Origin: Mesorhizobium ciceri biovar biserrulae WSM1271
GTDB lineage: Bacteria; Pseudomonadota; Alphaproteobacteria; Rhizobiales; Rhizobiaceae
Length of the DNA: 64,000 nucleotides
NCBI RefSeq assembly: GCF_000185905.1
Contig: NC_014923.1
Location: 2,813,501-2,877,500 of the forward strand
Direction of reading: 5' to 3'
In this document: positions 51,717-61,247 of the stretch, piece after piece
Numbering within the stretch: position 1 is the stretch's first letter
Layout: the number at the start of each line of letters is the position of its first letter
Notes under the pieces: generated by a model
Seen by the model: only the letters and a program-made list of their open reading frames with translations
The model's database searches: none
What the model was told of the DNA's origin: nothing
Position numbers and translations under genes: made by a program

Positions 51717-52953
51717 CCGGTCCGTCCTGCGCAAGGCGATCTGGGCGCTTGGGCTGACCCAGATCATCGGCTACGGCACGCTCTATTACAGCTTCTCGAT
51801 GCTGGCGCCGGCAATGGCACGCGAGTTCGGGCTCACGGAAGGCTGGGTATTCGCAGCCCTGTCGGCCTCGCTGTTTGCCGGCAGCCTGTTCGCGCCGACT
51901 GCCGGGCGGTGGGCCGACCGCTTCGGCGCCGGTCGCATCATGACCGTCGGCTCGGTCGCGGCGGCTGTGGCGCTGGCGCTGTGCGCCGTCGCACCCGGCC
52001 GCGTGAGCTTCGTTCTGGGATTGCTGGCGATGGAACTGGCCTCCAGCTTCGTCCTCTACAGCGCTGCCTTCGTGGCGATCGTGCAGGTCGGGGTTCCCCG
52101 GCCGCAACGCAGCATCACCCATCTGACGCTGATCGCCGGGTTTGCCTCTACCCTGTTCTGGCCGCTGACCTCGGCGCTGCATGCGCATCTCACATGGCGC
52201 GAGGTCTACCTTTTGTTCGCCGCTCTCAATCTCGGCCTATGCCTGCCGATCCACGCCTGGCTGATGCGCCTGTCGCGTCGCCACGCAACGGTCACGCCGC
52301 ATGAGCGCGGTTCCGCTCCCGATGAAGCGGGAATGCCGCTCGATGCGCGGCGCGGCCGGGCCGCATTCCTGCTGATGCTGGCGGGGTTCGCCACCGAGGG
52401 CTTCGTGCTGTCGGCGATCCTCATCCACATGGTGCCGCTGACGGCGGCCCTTGGGCTCGGCACCGCAGGCCTGTTCGTCTCGACCCTGTTCGGGCCGGCG
52501 CAGGTCGCCAGCCGGTTGATCAACATGCTGTTTGGCGGGCGGCTGCAGCAGACGCACCTTGCCGTCATTGCCGCGTCACTGCTCACGGCCGGGCTGTGTG
52601 CGCTGTTGCTGACCACGCCATGGCTGCCCGGCGCCTTCGTGTTCGTGTTCCTGTTCGGCCTCGGCTCCGGCCTCACCAGCATCGTCGGCGGCACCTTGCC
52701 GCTCGAACTCTTCGGCCGCGAAGGCTATGGCGCGCGGCTGGGATGGGCGAGCGCCGCCCGTCAGTTCACCTCGGCCTTCGCGCCGTTCGCGCTCGCCTTC
52801 ATGATGACACGAACATCGGTCGCCAATTCCTTGTGGGTGCTGGTGGTCGTCGCCGCGAGCGGGGTCATCGCCTTCCTCGCCATCGCGCTGCTCAGGCGGC
52901 GCGGTGGCCCGGCAGCGTTTGCGATTGGCGGCAGCGCGGAAGAGGCGACCTGA
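51709..52953 (+). CDS. MFS transporter in the arsenic cluster
   Basis: This is a 414-residue major-facilitator permease with 12 hydrophobic segments. The loop 2-3 motif is PTAGRWADRFGAGRIMTVGS. It overlaps the flavoprotein gene by 8 bases. A membrane exporter of this class (ArsK in Agrobacterium) exports arsenite and related compounds, so an arsenic role is plausible here. The upstream start at 51547 lies inside the flavoprotein frame and is rejected. Confidence 0.85.
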   Translation: MPDRSVLRKAIWALGLTQIIGYGTLYYSFSMLAPAMAREFGLTEGWVFAALSASLFAGSLFAPTAGRWADRFGAGRIMTVGSVAAAVALALCAVAPGRVSFVLGLLAMELASSFVLYSAAFVAIVQVGVPRPQRSITHLTLIAGFASTLFWPLTSALHAHLTWREVYLLFAALNLGLCLPIHAWLMRLSRRHATVTPHERGSAPDEAGMPLDARRGRAAFLLMLAGFATEGFVLSAILIHMVPLTAALGLGTAGLFVSTLFGPAQVASRLINMLFGGRLQQTHLAVIAASLLTAGLCALLLTTPWLPGAFVFVFLFGLGSGLTSIVGGTLPLELFGREGYGARLGWASAARQFTSAFAPFALAFMMTRTSVANSLWVLVVVAASGVIAFLAIALLRRRGGPAAFAIGGSAEEAT

Positions 52954-52963
52954 CCGCCCGCCT

Positions 52964-53752
52964 TTAGTGCCGCAGAATCTTGCTCAGGAAAGCGCGGCTG
53001 CGGTCGGTCTTGGGGTGTGAGAAGAACTCGTCGGGCGTGCCGCTTTCGACGATGGCGCCGGCGTCCATGAACACCACGCGCTGGGCGACCTTGCGGGCAA
53101 AGCCCATCTCGTGCGTCACCACCATCATGGTCATGCCTTCCTCGGCGACCGCGACCATGACGTCGAGCACTTCGGAAATCATCTCGGGATCGAGCGCCGA
53201 GGTCGGCTCGTCGAACAGCATGATTTTGGGCCGCATGCCGAGGCAACGCGCGATCGCCACGCGCTGCTGCTGGCCGCCGGAGAGCTGTGCTGGATAGGCA
53301 TTGACCTTGTCGGCGAGGCCTACCTTGGCCAGCAATTCGCGGCCGGCCTTTTCGGCTTCGGCGCGCGGGATCTTGCGGACATGGATAGGAGCGAGCGTCA
53401 CATTCTCGAGCGCGGTTTTGTGCGGGTAGAGGTTGAACGACTGGAAGACGAAGCCGATCTCGGTGCGCAGCTGAGTCATGTTGGTGGCGGGGTCGCCCAG
53501 GCGCTGGCCGTCGACGACGAGGTCGCCGTTCTTGATCGCCTCCAGGCCGTTGACGCAGCGGATCAGAGTGCTTTTGCCCGAGCCGCTCGGGCCGCAGACG
53601 ACGACCACTTCGCGCGGTTCGACGCTGAGCGTGATGTCCTTGAGCACATTGAGCGAGCCGAACCATTTGTTGACGCCGCGAAAGTCGATCATGCCGGTTT
53701 TGGCAAGGCCCGTTTTGGTCATGTTTTCTGGACCTTTGGGGTTGGAAGTCAC
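52964..53752 (-). CDS. polar amino-acid ABC transporter ATP-binding protein (GlnQ-type)
   Basis: This is a 262-residue ATPase. Walker A is GPSGSGKST, the signature LSGGQQQR, Walker [15 protein letters not shown] and the His switch [28 protein letters not shown] is the usual GlnQ opening. The start could be at M11 or M21. It overlaps the permease gene by 4 bases and is the last gene of the importer operon. Confidence 0.95.
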   Translation of the reverse strand: MTSNPKGPENMTKTGLAKTGMIDFRGVNKWFGSLNVLKDITLSVEPREVVVVCGPSGSGKSTLIRCVNGLEAIKNGDLVVDGQRLGDPATNMTQLRTEIGFVFQSFNLYPHKTALENVTLAPIHVRKIPRAEAEKAGRELLAKVGLADKVNAYPAQLSGGQQQRVAIARCLGMRPKIMLFDEPTSALDPEMISEVLDVMVAVAEEGMTMMVVTHEMGFARKVAQRVVFMDAGAIVESGTPDEFFSHPKTDRSRAFLSKILRH

Positions 53753-54423
53753 AACTGCACCTCGCCATGCGCCGCGCCCATGCGCTGCTCCAGCCGGCGG
53801 GCCAGCATGATCAGCGGATAGCAGACGATGAAATAGCCGGCGCCGACAAGGAAGAAGACCAGCAGGCCGTTGGGCACACGCTGCACCACCAGCCAGCCGA
53901 CGCGGGTGAGGTCGGTGAGGCCGATGGCCGAGACGACGGAAGAATCCTTGATCAGCAGCACATACTGCCCGACCAGCGGCGGCAGCACGATGCGCATGGC
54001 CTGCGGCAGCACCACCTGGCGCATGCGCTGCCAGCGCGACAGGCCGGACGCCAGTGCCGCCTCGACCTGGCCGGTCGGCACCGAGCGGATGCCGGCGACG
54101 ACGATCTCGCAGATGAAGCAGGCAGCCAGATTGGTCAGCGCGATGATGCCGGCGGTGAAGGCGTCGAGCTCGATGCCGAACTCCGGCAGGATGAAGAAGA
54201 TCAGGAAGATCTGCACCAGGAACGGCGTGCCGCGGATCAGGTCGACCCAGGCGCCGATCAAGCCCGAGATCAGACGGTTGCCGCCGGTGCGCAGGATGCC
54301 GAGGGCGAAGCCGAGCAGCGTGCCGAGCACCAGGCTGATCAGCGACAGCAACACGGTCATGCCGAGGCCGCGCAGGGCCAGTGGATAGGAGCCGGCGAGG
54401 CTTTGCAGTTGTTGCCAGATCAT
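53749..54423 (-). CDS. polar amino-acid ABC transporter permease (HisM/GlnP-type)
   Basis: This is a 224-residue permease. The EAA-type loop is [40 protein letters not shown] and [20 protein letters not shown] ([20 protein letters not shown]) are hallmark segments of the polar amino-acid family. Overlaps with both neighbours by 4 bases show tight coupling. Confidence 0.95.
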   Translation of the reverse strand: MIWQQLQSLAGSYPLALRGLGMTVLLSLISLVLGTLLGFALGILRTGGNRLISGLIGAWVDLIRGTPFLVQIFLIFFILPEFGIELDAFTAGIIALTNLAACFICEIVVAGIRSVPTGQVEAALASGLSRWQRMRQVVLPQAMRIVLPPLVGQYVLLIKDSSVVSAIGLTDLTRVGWLVVQRVPNGLLVFFLVGAGYFIVCYPLIMLARRLEQRMGAAHGEVQL

Positions 54424-55091
54424 GTCCGCGCCCCCGCTGTGCCGAGCCAGCGGCTGGAGAGCCCAGCCAGTCCTTTCAGGCCGTAATAGAGCAGCAGATA
54501 GAAGGCGGCGATGGTGAGGAAGCCTTCCGCCGGCATGAAGCGGTCGGAGGCGAGCAATTGACCGGCGCGTGTCAGTTCCGAAACCGAGATCAGCGACAAA
54601 AGGGCGGAATCCTTGACCAGCACGATCGCCTGCCCGAGCAGCGGCGGGATCGTCACCTTGAAGGCTTGCGGCAGGACGACAAGGCGCATGCGCTGGACAT
54701 AGGTCATGCCCGAAGCGACGCTGGCCTCGACCTGGCCGCGCGGGATCGACAGGATGCCGGCGCGAATGATTTCAGCGATATAGGCGCCGCTGTTCAGCGA
54801 CAACGCGAGGATGCCGACGACGAGTTCCGGCAGAACGAAGCCGAGCCGGGGCAGGCCGAAATAAAGAAAATAGAGCTGCGCCAGCAAGGGCGTGGCACGC
54901 ACCGCATCGATATAGGCCTTGGCCGGGGCGCGAAACAGCCAGCCGCGCTGCAGATTCATGGCGCACAGCACGATGCCGACGATGAGCGCGCCGACAAAGG
55001 ACAGCGCCGACAGCCAAACGGTCGTGACCAGGCCCTGTCCGAACAACGGCAGGTATTCGACGATGGTGCGGAAACTGAAATTTTCGAGCAT
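54420..55091 (-). CDS. polar amino-acid ABC transporter permease (second)
   Basis: This is a 223-residue permease. EAA loop: [40 protein letters not shown] is the conserved region. The ATG at 55091 is used; an alternative start is at 55121. It is one of two permeases forming the channel with the preceding gene product. Confidence 0.94.
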   Translation of the reverse strand: MLENFSFRTIVEYLPLFGQGLVTTVWLSALSFVGALIVGIVLCAMNLQRGWLFRAPAKAYIDAVRATPLLAQLYFLYFGLPRLGFVLPELVVGILALSLNSGAYIAEIIRAGILSIPRGQVEASVASGMTYVQRMRLVVLPQAFKVTIPPLLGQAIVLVKDSALLSLISVSELTRAGQLLASDRFMPAEGFLTIAAFYLLLYYGLKGLAGLSSRWLGTAGART

Positions 55092-55196
55092 CGTTGGGTG
55101 AAATCCCCAGAGCGCAGGCAACGACAGATGAAACGAAATTCCGGGCGGCTTCGCGGCGTTTAAGATGCGCGCGAAACCGCCTGGATTTATCGCTGC

Positions 55197-56003
55197 TTAG
55201 TGATCCTTCTTCCAGGCGTCGGAATTGACCCAGTAGTCGAGGTTCTTCTGCAGGCGGCCGTCGATAGTGACCTGGTTGAGGAACAGGTTCATCCAGATCA
55301 ACAGGTCCGGCTCATCATAGCGGGTGGCGAAGGCAAGCGGCTCCTTCGACAGAAGGTCCGGCATGATGGTGAAGGTGCCGGCCGGATAGGCGGTCGACTG
55401 GCCTTTGACCGCCGAGACGTCGTTGACGCCGCAGTCGGCCTGGCCGTTGTTGACGGCGTCAAGTAGCAGCGGACCGCCACCCTTGTAGCTCTTGATGTCG
55501 GCATCGGGGAAGGCGTTCTTGGCTTCCTTCTCGCCGGTGGCGCCGAGCAGCACGGCGATTTTGGTGCCCTTGGCCTTGCAGTCCTCGGTGGTCTTGAACT
55601 TGCTGTCGGCCTTGGTGAAGACGGTGCTGCCCGTGTACATGTAAGGCGTGGTGAACGCGACCTTCATGCCGCGCGCCAGCGTCGGTGTCATGTCGGCGAC
55701 CAGCAGGTCGGCCTTGCCCGACAGCAGCGCCGGGATCAAACCATCCCAGTCGAAGTCGAGGAAGGTGATTTTCACACCCATTTCCTTGGCCATCAGTTCG
55801 GCCAGTTCGACCGAACTGCCGGTGCGTTCGCCATTGGCGCCGACCAGCGAGAAGGGCGGTCCCTGGGTCTGCACGGCGACGCGCAATTCGCCGCGCTTGG
55901 TGATGTCGTCGAGCGTACCCGCACTGGCCGCAGCGGTGAGCCCGGCGAGCGCAAGCCCGGCGATGAAAAGTCTTCCGGCGATGAAAAGTCTGGCAATCTT
56001 CAT
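55197..56003 (-). CDS. polar amino-acid ABC transporter substrate-binding protein
   Basis: This is a 268-residue periplasmic binding protein. The family motifs are GELRVAVQTQGPPFSLVG near residue 38 and DWDGLIPALLSGKADLLVAD. The signal peptide contains an in-frame duplication (RLFIAG twice), from an 18-bp direct repeat. It is first in the importer operon and probably binds a polar amino acid. Confidence 0.94.
   Translation of the reverse strand: MKIARLFIAGRLFIAGLALAGLTAAASAGTLDDITKRGELRVAVQTQGPPFSLVGANGERTGSSVELAELMAKEMGVKITFLDFDWDGLIPALLSGKADLLVADMTPTLARGMKVAFTTPYMYTGSTVFTKADSKFKTTEDCKAKGTKIAVLLGATGEKEAKNAFPDADIKSYKGGGPLLLDAVNNGQADCGVNDVSAVKGQSTAYPAGTFTIMPDLLSKEPLAFATRYDEPDLLIWMNLFLNQVTIDGRLQKNLDYWVNSDAWKKDH
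55957..55993. repeat. 18-bp direct repeat in the signal-peptide coding region
   Basis: The unit ccggcgatgaaaagtctt is duplicated back to back, adding six residues (RLFIAG) to the signal peptide. It is in frame and recent-looking. Confidence 0.85.
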
Positions 56004-56113
56004 TTCGGTATTCCTCCCTGTTGTCGTTAATGTGTGCCCGCGGTTCTCCTTGGGCTCCTTTTTGAGCGGCAGCGCCGTTGCCGGCGGCAGCCACCGTTCG
56101 AAAATCTTTCGCC

Positions 56114-57277
56114 TCAGTCCCGTGCCACCGTCTCGGAAACCGTGATGCCACGCCTGGCCAATTCATCGAAGAACCTGATGTCGGGCACATCCAGCAGCGG
56201 GTTCAAAAAGCCGGGTCTGGTGATCTCGCCCCTCGCCAGCATCTGCGCCACGATGCTGGCGGGATAGCCGACGCCGAGGCTCATGCCGAACAGGCCGGAA
56301 ACGAGATCGCGTTCGATGATCAGGTCCGACGTCACCGTCTTGGCGCGGCCGCCTTCGAGGCCGGAAAAGACATTGCGCATCACGCAAAGATCCTTTTCGC
56401 CGGGGCCGTATTGCAATTGCGGGCCGAGCAGCCGGCCAAGGAATTCGCGCGGGCTGTTGGAGGTGCCGGGCACCTTGTCCTCAGAGAGGAAACCGAGTTC
56501 CTTCAACGGCGCCCAGAAGGCCGACCATCCCGGCCAGCGCAGTGTGTAGCGGCCGGAGCGGCGCAGCCCTTTTGCGGCGTCCAGCATCTCGACATAGTGC
56601 AGCGCGTCGCCATTGGGGAAGGCTTCGAGCCTGCCGAGGCCGGCAACCTCGATTTCATGGATGAACGGATTGTCGTGCTGCTGGCCGGCAGGCACTGCGA
56701 CACGGTTCCCGTCCTCGATCATCACGCTGTCGCGGTTCTGGCTGACCAGGACCATGTCGAAATTCCAGCTCACCTTGTAGCACAGCGGCTTGGCCATCGC
56801 CTTCGGCTCGGGGATGCCGCCGCAATAGGAATCGATCGAAGAAATCGAGTCGAACTGCCTGGCGGCGCGCGCGTAGAGCACGAGGTCGATGCCGGGGTCG
56901 AGCCCGCATTCGGTCATGATCGAGACACCGGCCTGTTCGGCGGCCGGCGCCAGGTCGGCGATCGACTTGGCGTAATTGGTGGTGACCAGCGGCGTGCGCG
57001 TGGCAATCGCGGCCGTTACCGCCTCGCGCATCAGCGGCTGCGGCAACAGGTCGATGACGGCGTCGACATCATCAAGCACAGTGGCCAGGGCCTGGCCGAT
57101 CGCGCCCTCAGGCACCACGAAGCGCACGCGGGCAAGATCGGTCAGGCCGGCAAGCCGGGCCGGGCCGTCCGGCGCGGTGTCGACGCAGACAATTTCCTCG
57201 ACGCCGTCGCTGGCGACGAGGTCGGCGATTGCCGCCCGGCCTTGCAGGCCGAGGCCGCCGAGAACCGCGATCTTCAT
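56114..57277 (-). CDS. saccharopine dehydrogenase-like NAD(P)-binding protein
   Basis: This is a 387-residue protein of the saccharopine dehydrogenase-like family. The N-terminal Rossmann motif is KIAVLGGLGLQGRAAIADLV. TNYAKSIADLAPAAEQAGVS and TECGLDPGIDLVLYARAARQ are typical of the family. It overlaps the Lrp gene by 4 bases, so it is made with the regulator. It may act in lysine or ornithine-type catabolism; the true substrate is unknown. Confidence 0.88.
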   Translation of the reverse strand: MKIAVLGGLGLQGRAAIADLVASDGVEEIVCVDTAPDGPARLAGLTDLARVRFVVPEGAIGQALATVLDDVDAVIDLLPQPLMREAVTAAIATRTPLVTTNYAKSIADLAPAAEQAGVSIMTECGLDPGIDLVLYARAARQFDSISSIDSYCGGIPEPKAMAKPLCYKVSWNFDMVLVSQNRDSVMIEDGNRVAVPAGQQHDNPFIHEIEVAGLGRLEAFPNGDALHYVEMLDAAKGLRRSGRYTLRWPGWSAFWAPLKELGFLSEDKVPGTSNSPREFLGRLLGPQLQYGPGEKDLCVMRNVFSGLEGGRAKTVTSDLIIERDLVSGLFGMSLGVGYPASIVAQMLARGEITRPGFLNPLLDVPDIRFFDELARRGITVSETVARD

Positions 57278-57774
57278 GCCGGCTCCTTGCGGTCATCCGA
57301 CCAGCAGCCTTCCGGCAGGCTGACCCATTTGTTGCAGGACGCCATGACGACGAAGGTCTCGCTGCGCACCACTTCGCCCGGCTCGCCGGCGCCGGGGATC
57401 AGTTCGCTGGTGACGCGGTAGAGATCGGCGACGTCACCGGCCACCGTCACGTCGACGATGATGTCGAAGCGTCCGGTGACCACCGAGGCCGAATTGACGA
57501 AAGGCAGTTCCGAAATGCGCTGCGCCAGTTCGCGGGCCCGGCCGCGCCCTTGGGCATTGATGCCGACAATGGCAGAGATCAGCTCGGGGCGCTCGGTCAG
57601 GTTCAGCAGCCCGACGATCTTGAGCAGGTTGCGGTCGAGCAGGTTGCGCAGCCGCGAGCGCACCGTCGGCACCGAAATCGCCAATATCTCGGCGATCCGG
57701 TTGATGCCCGGCTGGGCGTCCTGCGACAGCTGTTTGACCAGCCGCCGATCGGTCAGATCGAGATGTTCCCGCAA
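57274..57774 (-). CDS. Lrp/AsnC family transcriptional regulator
   Basis: This is a 166-residue regulator. HTH: INRIAEILAISVPTVRSRLRNL. RAM effector domain: SAIVGINAQGRGRARELAQR and VTGRFDIIVDVTVAGDVADL. It overlaps the dehydrogenase gene and lies upstream of the importer genes, so it probably senses an amino acid and controls this operon. Confidence 0.92.
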   Translation of the reverse strand: MREHLDLTDRRLVKQLSQDAQPGINRIAEILAISVPTVRSRLRNLLDRNLLKIVGLLNLTERPELISAIVGINAQGRGRARELAQRISELPFVNSASVVTGRFDIIVDVTVAGDVADLYRVTSELIPGAGEPGEVVRSETFVVMASCNKWVSLPEGCWSDDRKEPA

Positions 57775-57905
57775 AGTCCCTGTCTTTCACAAAAGGAAAA
57801 AACTTTGGCGATTTTTTTGCCAATGTGTAAACAAGCTACGTCACGAATATTTGAAAAGCAAGGCAATGATTCAGCGCTGATGGGGATAGGTGCTCGCTGT
57901 CCGGC

Positions 57906-58778
57906 TCACGCCAGCGCTGTCGCGAGCAATTTTGCCTGCGGTGTCAACTCGTCGAAGCGGCGGGCGCAGAGGTTGAGCTGGCGCGTTGCCCAGTCATCGG
58001 TCAGCCGCAGTGTGCGTAGCGTCCGCGCCGAGCGGCGGGCGGCACTTTCCGGCACGATGGCGATGCCGGCACCTTGCGCGACCAGCCGGCAGACATTGTC
58101 GAGGCCGGGAACGCGGATGCGGACATGCAGATGGCCGCCAAGGCGGGCCGCCTGGCGGGCGATGTGCTCCTGCAGCGCATGGCCGGTGCTGAGGCCGACG
58201 AAAGATTCGCCGAGAAGCTCAGTGAGGTTGACGGTGCGGCCTTCAAGGCCGGGCCGGTTTCGCGCGGCGATCACCACCAGCCGGTCTATGAAGAACGGTT
58301 TCTGCTCGAGGTGCGCAAGGCCGGCCCAGGTGGCGGCGATGCCGAGATCGGCCGCACCACTGGCCACGGCTTGCGCGATCTCATGGCTGGGGCGCTCGTC
58401 GAGCTCGATGTCGATGCCGGGGTGCGCGACAAGGAAGGCGGGCAGGATCTCGCGCAGCAACTCGGCTGTGGCGGCGGTGTTGGCCATCAGCCGGACGCGG
58501 GCGCGCAGGCCGGTGGCATAGGCGGCGAGGTCGCCGGCCATCGCTTCGATCTGGTTCTGCACCGCGCGCGCATGATGCAGCAGCGCCTGTCCCGCCGCCG
58601 TCGGCACCACACCACGGCGGCGGCGCTCCAGCAGCGGCGCGCCAAGCCGCTCCTCCATGCCCTTGATGCGGGCGCTGGCCGACGCCAGGGCCAGTCCGGC
58701 AAGCTCGGCGCCATGGGTGATGCTGCCGCGTTCGGCCACCAGCAGGAACAGGCGGAGATCGACCAGATCGAAGCGCAT
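57906..58778 (-). CDS. LysR family transcriptional regulator
   Basis: This is a 290-residue LysR protein. HTH: DLVDLRLFLLVAERGSITHG with LALASASARIKGMEERLG. It is divergent from the TauE-type exporter gene. The ATG at 58778 is preceded by aggagcaagaga, a good ribosome site, and trims 30 residues from the longest frame. Confidence 0.92.
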   Translation of the reverse strand: MRFDLVDLRLFLLVAERGSITHGAELAGLALASASARIKGMEERLGAPLLERRRRGVVPTAAGQALLHHARAVQNQIEAMAGDLAAYATGLRARVRLMANTAATAELLREILPAFLVAHPGIDIELDERPSHEIAQAVASGAADLGIAATWAGLAHLEQKPFFIDRLVVIAARNRPGLEGRTVNLTELLGESFVGLSTGHALQEHIARQAARLGGHLHVRIRVPGLDNVCRLVAQGAGIAIVPESAARRSARTLRTLRLTDDWATRQLNLCARRFDELTPQAKLLATALA

Positions 58779-58916
58779 TCTCTTGCTCCTGCGAATATTC
58801 AGCGCCGGGAAGGCGGTCGGCCAGCCAGCCTTCGCCCTGGCCGAAGGCTGGCAGCGCAACTTCCACATTGTGATCGGCCGGGATCTTCGTCAAACAGTTT
58901 CGAAGGAGATCTTGTG

Positions 58917-59123
58917 ATGAACGAACGAACATCAGGCCGGCTAGGCATTCTTGAAAGCACGGCGATCGTGCTGGCCATTGCCGTGGCCGGCCTTGCCATG
59001 GCGCGAGCGGGATCAGGCCTGCGGGGATGCGCGGCGACGGTCGTATCCACCAGCCGCGATGCGGCGCCGGCAAAGGCCGCCAGCCCGGATGCCGACGCAA
59101 CCGATATGCTGCTGCATGACTGA
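58917..59123 (+). CDS. small membrane-type hypothetical protein
   Basis: This is a 68-residue protein with one hydrophobic helix (STAIVLAIAVAGLAMARAG) and a C-terminal Ala/Asp-rich tail. The ATG at 58917 follows aaggagatctt; a GTG three bases upstream is possible. It precedes the TauE-type gene by 21 bases, so the two could be co-transcribed. No known function. Confidence 0.6.
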   Translation: MNERTSGRLGILESTAIVLAIAVAGLAMARAGSGLRGCAATVVSTSRDAAPAKAASPDADATDMLLHD

Positions 59124-59144
59124 TCCGGCCCTGAAGATACGATC

Positions 59145-59894
59145 ATGCTGAGCGCCGGCATCCTCGCCTGGATCGGCGCCGTGTTCCTCGCCGCCGGCTT
59201 CGTCAAGGGTGTCGTCGGCATGGGGCTGCCGACCGTGGCGATGGGCCTGCTGGCGGTAACGATGCCGCCAGCACAGGCCGCGGCACTGCTGCTGATCCCG
59301 TCGCTGGTTACCAACCTCTGGCAATTGCTGACCGGCCCGTCCTTCGGCCGGCTGTGCAAGCGGCTGTGGACGATGATGGCCGGCGTGATGCTCGGCACCG
59401 TTGCCGGCGCCGGCCTGCTGACCGGCACGCATACGGGCGCGGCCTCAGCGGGGCTGGGCGCCGCACTGGTGCTTTATGCGATCTTCGGCCTCGCCAAAGC
59501 CGGCTTCACCACGCCGGCGCGCCGCGAAGCCTTGATGTCACCGCTGGTCGGGGTGGCGACCGGGCTGGTCACCGGCGCCACCGGCGTCTTCGTCATCCCG
59601 GCGGTGCCCTATCTGCAGTCGCTGCGGCTGGAGAAAGAAGACCTGATCCAGGCGCTCGGCCTGTCCTTCACTGTGTCTACGGCGGCGCTCGCCATCGGGT
59701 TGTTCAAGGCAGGCGCCCTGGCGTCGCCGAGTGCGCAACTGGTGGGGTCGGTCGCAGCCCTTGTGCCGGCGCTGGCCGGCGTGTTCGCCGGCCAGGCGCT
59801 GCGCCAGAAGATGAGCGTCGAGACCTTCCGCAAAGTGTTCTTCGCGGGGTTGCTGGCGCTTGGGGTCTATCTCGTGGGGGAGTTGGTGTTCTAG
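59145..59894 (+). CDS. TauE/SafE family sulfite/anion exporter
   Basis: This is a 249-residue membrane protein of the TauE/SafE type with 8 or so helices. GFVKGVVGMGLPTVAMGLLA and ATGLVTGATGVFVIPAVPYL are the duplicated family motifs. It is divergent from a LysR gene, which probably controls it. Substrate probably an organosulfonate or sulfite-type anion, inferred from the family. Confidence 0.9.
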   Translation: MLSAGILAWIGAVFLAAGFVKGVVGMGLPTVAMGLLAVTMPPAQAAALLLIPSLVTNLWQLLTGPSFGRLCKRLWTMMAGVMLGTVAGAGLLTGTHTGAASAGLGAALVLYAIFGLAKAGFTTPARREALMSPLVGVATGLVTGATGVFVIPAVPYLQSLRLEKEDLIQALGLSFTVSTAALAIGLFKAGALASPSAQLVGSVAALVPALAGVFAGQALRQKMSVETFRKVFFAGLLALGVYLVGELVF

Positions 59895-59929
59895 GCGCCG
59901 GACTTCCCCAGAGCACTGGCAGGAAGTCG

Positions 59930-60424
59930 TCAGCCAATGCTTTCGCTGAGATCAGCGAGCGTGACCATGAGTGTCAACGGCTCGACCGGCGAGGGCTCGA
60001 ACCCGATGGTGATGTAGAAAGCTCGGGCATCGTCGGAAATCGCATGCACCACTATGCCTTTGATGCCCAGTATTTCAGCAGCCTGGAGAATTCGTAGACC
60101 GGCATCCCTTACCAGCGCCCGACCGATGCCCCGACCGTGATAGGCTTGGTCTACGGCCAACCTGCCTAGCACTGCGACGGGGATCGGATCGGGCATGTCG
60201 CGCCGGAAACGGCTGGAAGCTTCGACCATTTTCACGGCGCCGCTGGCAACGGCATAGTAGCCAATCACACGGTTGCCTTTGCAAGTCACATAGGTCCGGG
60301 ATGCACCGCCCGCTTGATTGGTGCGAGCACGTTTTTTCAACCAATCGTCGAGCGCTGTAATGCCCGACGAAAATTCCCCGAGTTCGTGATGATCCGCGAG
60401 TGGAACCGGGACCGACAGCGTCAC
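59930..60424 (-). CDS. tacT: TacT-like GNAT toxin
   Basis: This is a 164-residue acetyltransferase of the TacT type, which in known systems acetylates aminoacyl-tRNA. The motif A-like segment is AVDQAYHGRGIGRALVRDAG. FSSGITALDDWLKKRARTNQ is a family hallmark. I start at the GTG at 60424, which overlaps the antitoxin stop (GTGA); a GTG at 60436 is another option. It is paired with a DUF1778 antitoxin. Confidence 0.88.
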   Translation of the reverse strand: MTLSVPVPLADHHELGEFSSGITALDDWLKKRARTNQAGGASRTYVTCKGNRVIGYYAVASGAVKMVEASSRFRRDMPDPIPVAVLGRLAVDQAYHGRGIGRALVRDAGLRILQAAEILGIKGIVVHAISDDARAFYITIGFEPSPVEPLTLMVTLADLSESIG

Positions 60425-60711
60425 GCAGCTTCCCACGGAGCCTTTGTCGTCATCGTGCGGCGCAATCGGTCGTTGGGCTGCGGCGGCGCGTCGAGGCGTG
60501 CCAGAAACGCAGCGTAGACATCCGGTTCGACGGTAAACACGAGACGGTTGAGCAACGCTTCCTCAGCGGCGCGTTGCGAGGCTTCAAGCATGAAGTCGGT
60601 GCGATTCTTACCGAGCAATTCGGCTGCGCGGTCGATCAGATTGCGAACTTCCGGCTTGACGCGGATGTTGAGCGGAACGCTCTTCGGCACCGGATGATGT
60701 GACGTTGGCAT
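60421..60711 (-). CDS. tacA: DUF1778 (TacA-type) antitoxin
   Basis: This is a 96-residue antitoxin. The N-terminal ribbon-helix-helix-like region is VPLNIRVKPEVRNLIDRAAE, and the C-terminus (EPDVYAAFLARLDAPPQPND) is the toxin-neutralising tail. The gene overlaps the toxin gene by 4 bases. It probably autoregulates through the palindrome at 60746-60764. Confidence 0.9.
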   Translation of the reverse strand: MPTSHHPVPKSVPLNIRVKPEVRNLIDRAAELLGKNRTDFMLEASQRAAEEALLNRLVFTVEPDVYAAFLARLDAPPQPNDRLRRTMTTKAPWEAA

Positions 60712-60745
60712 GGACGGCTCCTTCGTTGCACATATCTAGCACAGC

Positions 60746-60764
60746 GTAACGACATTGTCATTAC
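60746..60764. promoter_or_regulatory. TacA operator candidate
   Basis: GTAACGACATTGTCATTAC is a near-perfect palindrome 35 bases upstream of the antitoxin start, a sensible place for autoregulation by the TacA-TacT complex. Confidence 0.6.
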
Positions 60765-60797
60765 CCGGTTCGATGGAGCATGCGATCCGTAGTAGCC

Positions 60798-61247
60798 CTA
60801 GCGCACGACCAGCACCGGGATCTCCGTGTAGGACAGCACTTCCGCCGTCTGGCTGCCGAGGAGCAGCTTGCCCAGCCCGCGGCGGCCGTGCGAAGCCATG
60901 ACGATCAGGTCGCAGCCCCGGGCCTGCGACAGTTCCAGAATGGCTTCGGCGGGCCGCTTGTCCTCGACATGCACGACCTCCGCCGAGACGCCGGCGGCGT
61001 CGGCCGATGCCTTGCACTTGTCGAGAACTTCCTTGGCGTATTTGCGCGCCTCTTCCTGATAGGCGGCCAGTTCATCGCCGGCGGCGTAGCCGGCCATGGC
61101 GCCGCCCCAGGCGAAGATCGGGAATTGTTCGGAGACGGTGATGAAAGTAACAGAGGCGCCGAGACCCTTGGCCAATGTCAGGCCGTGGGTAACGCCCTTG
61201 TCGGCCAGTTCCGATCCGTCCGTGGCGATGAGCAAATGTTTGTACAT
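60798..61247 (-). CDS. universal stress protein (UspA family)
   Basis: This is a 149-residue UspA protein. The start YKHLLIATDGSELADKGVTH and the C-terminal nucleotide-binding pattern ASHGRRGLGKLLLGSQTAEV are canonical. The ATG at 61247 gives family length; the frame upstream to 61505 has no protein-like character. It is divergent from the phosphatase gene. Confidence 0.93.
   Translation of the reverse strand: MYKHLLIATDGSELADKGVTHGLTLAKGLGASVTFITVSEQFPIFAWGGAMAGYAAGDELAAYQEEARKYAKEVLDKCKASADAAGVSAEVVHVEDKRPAEAILELSQARGCDLIVMASHGRRGLGKLLLGSQTAEVLSYTEIPVLVVR

Noticed and set aside
56078..57421. 447-codon + strand frame opposite the saccharopine dehydrogenase-like gene
   Set aside because: Antisense shadow without any recognisable motif.
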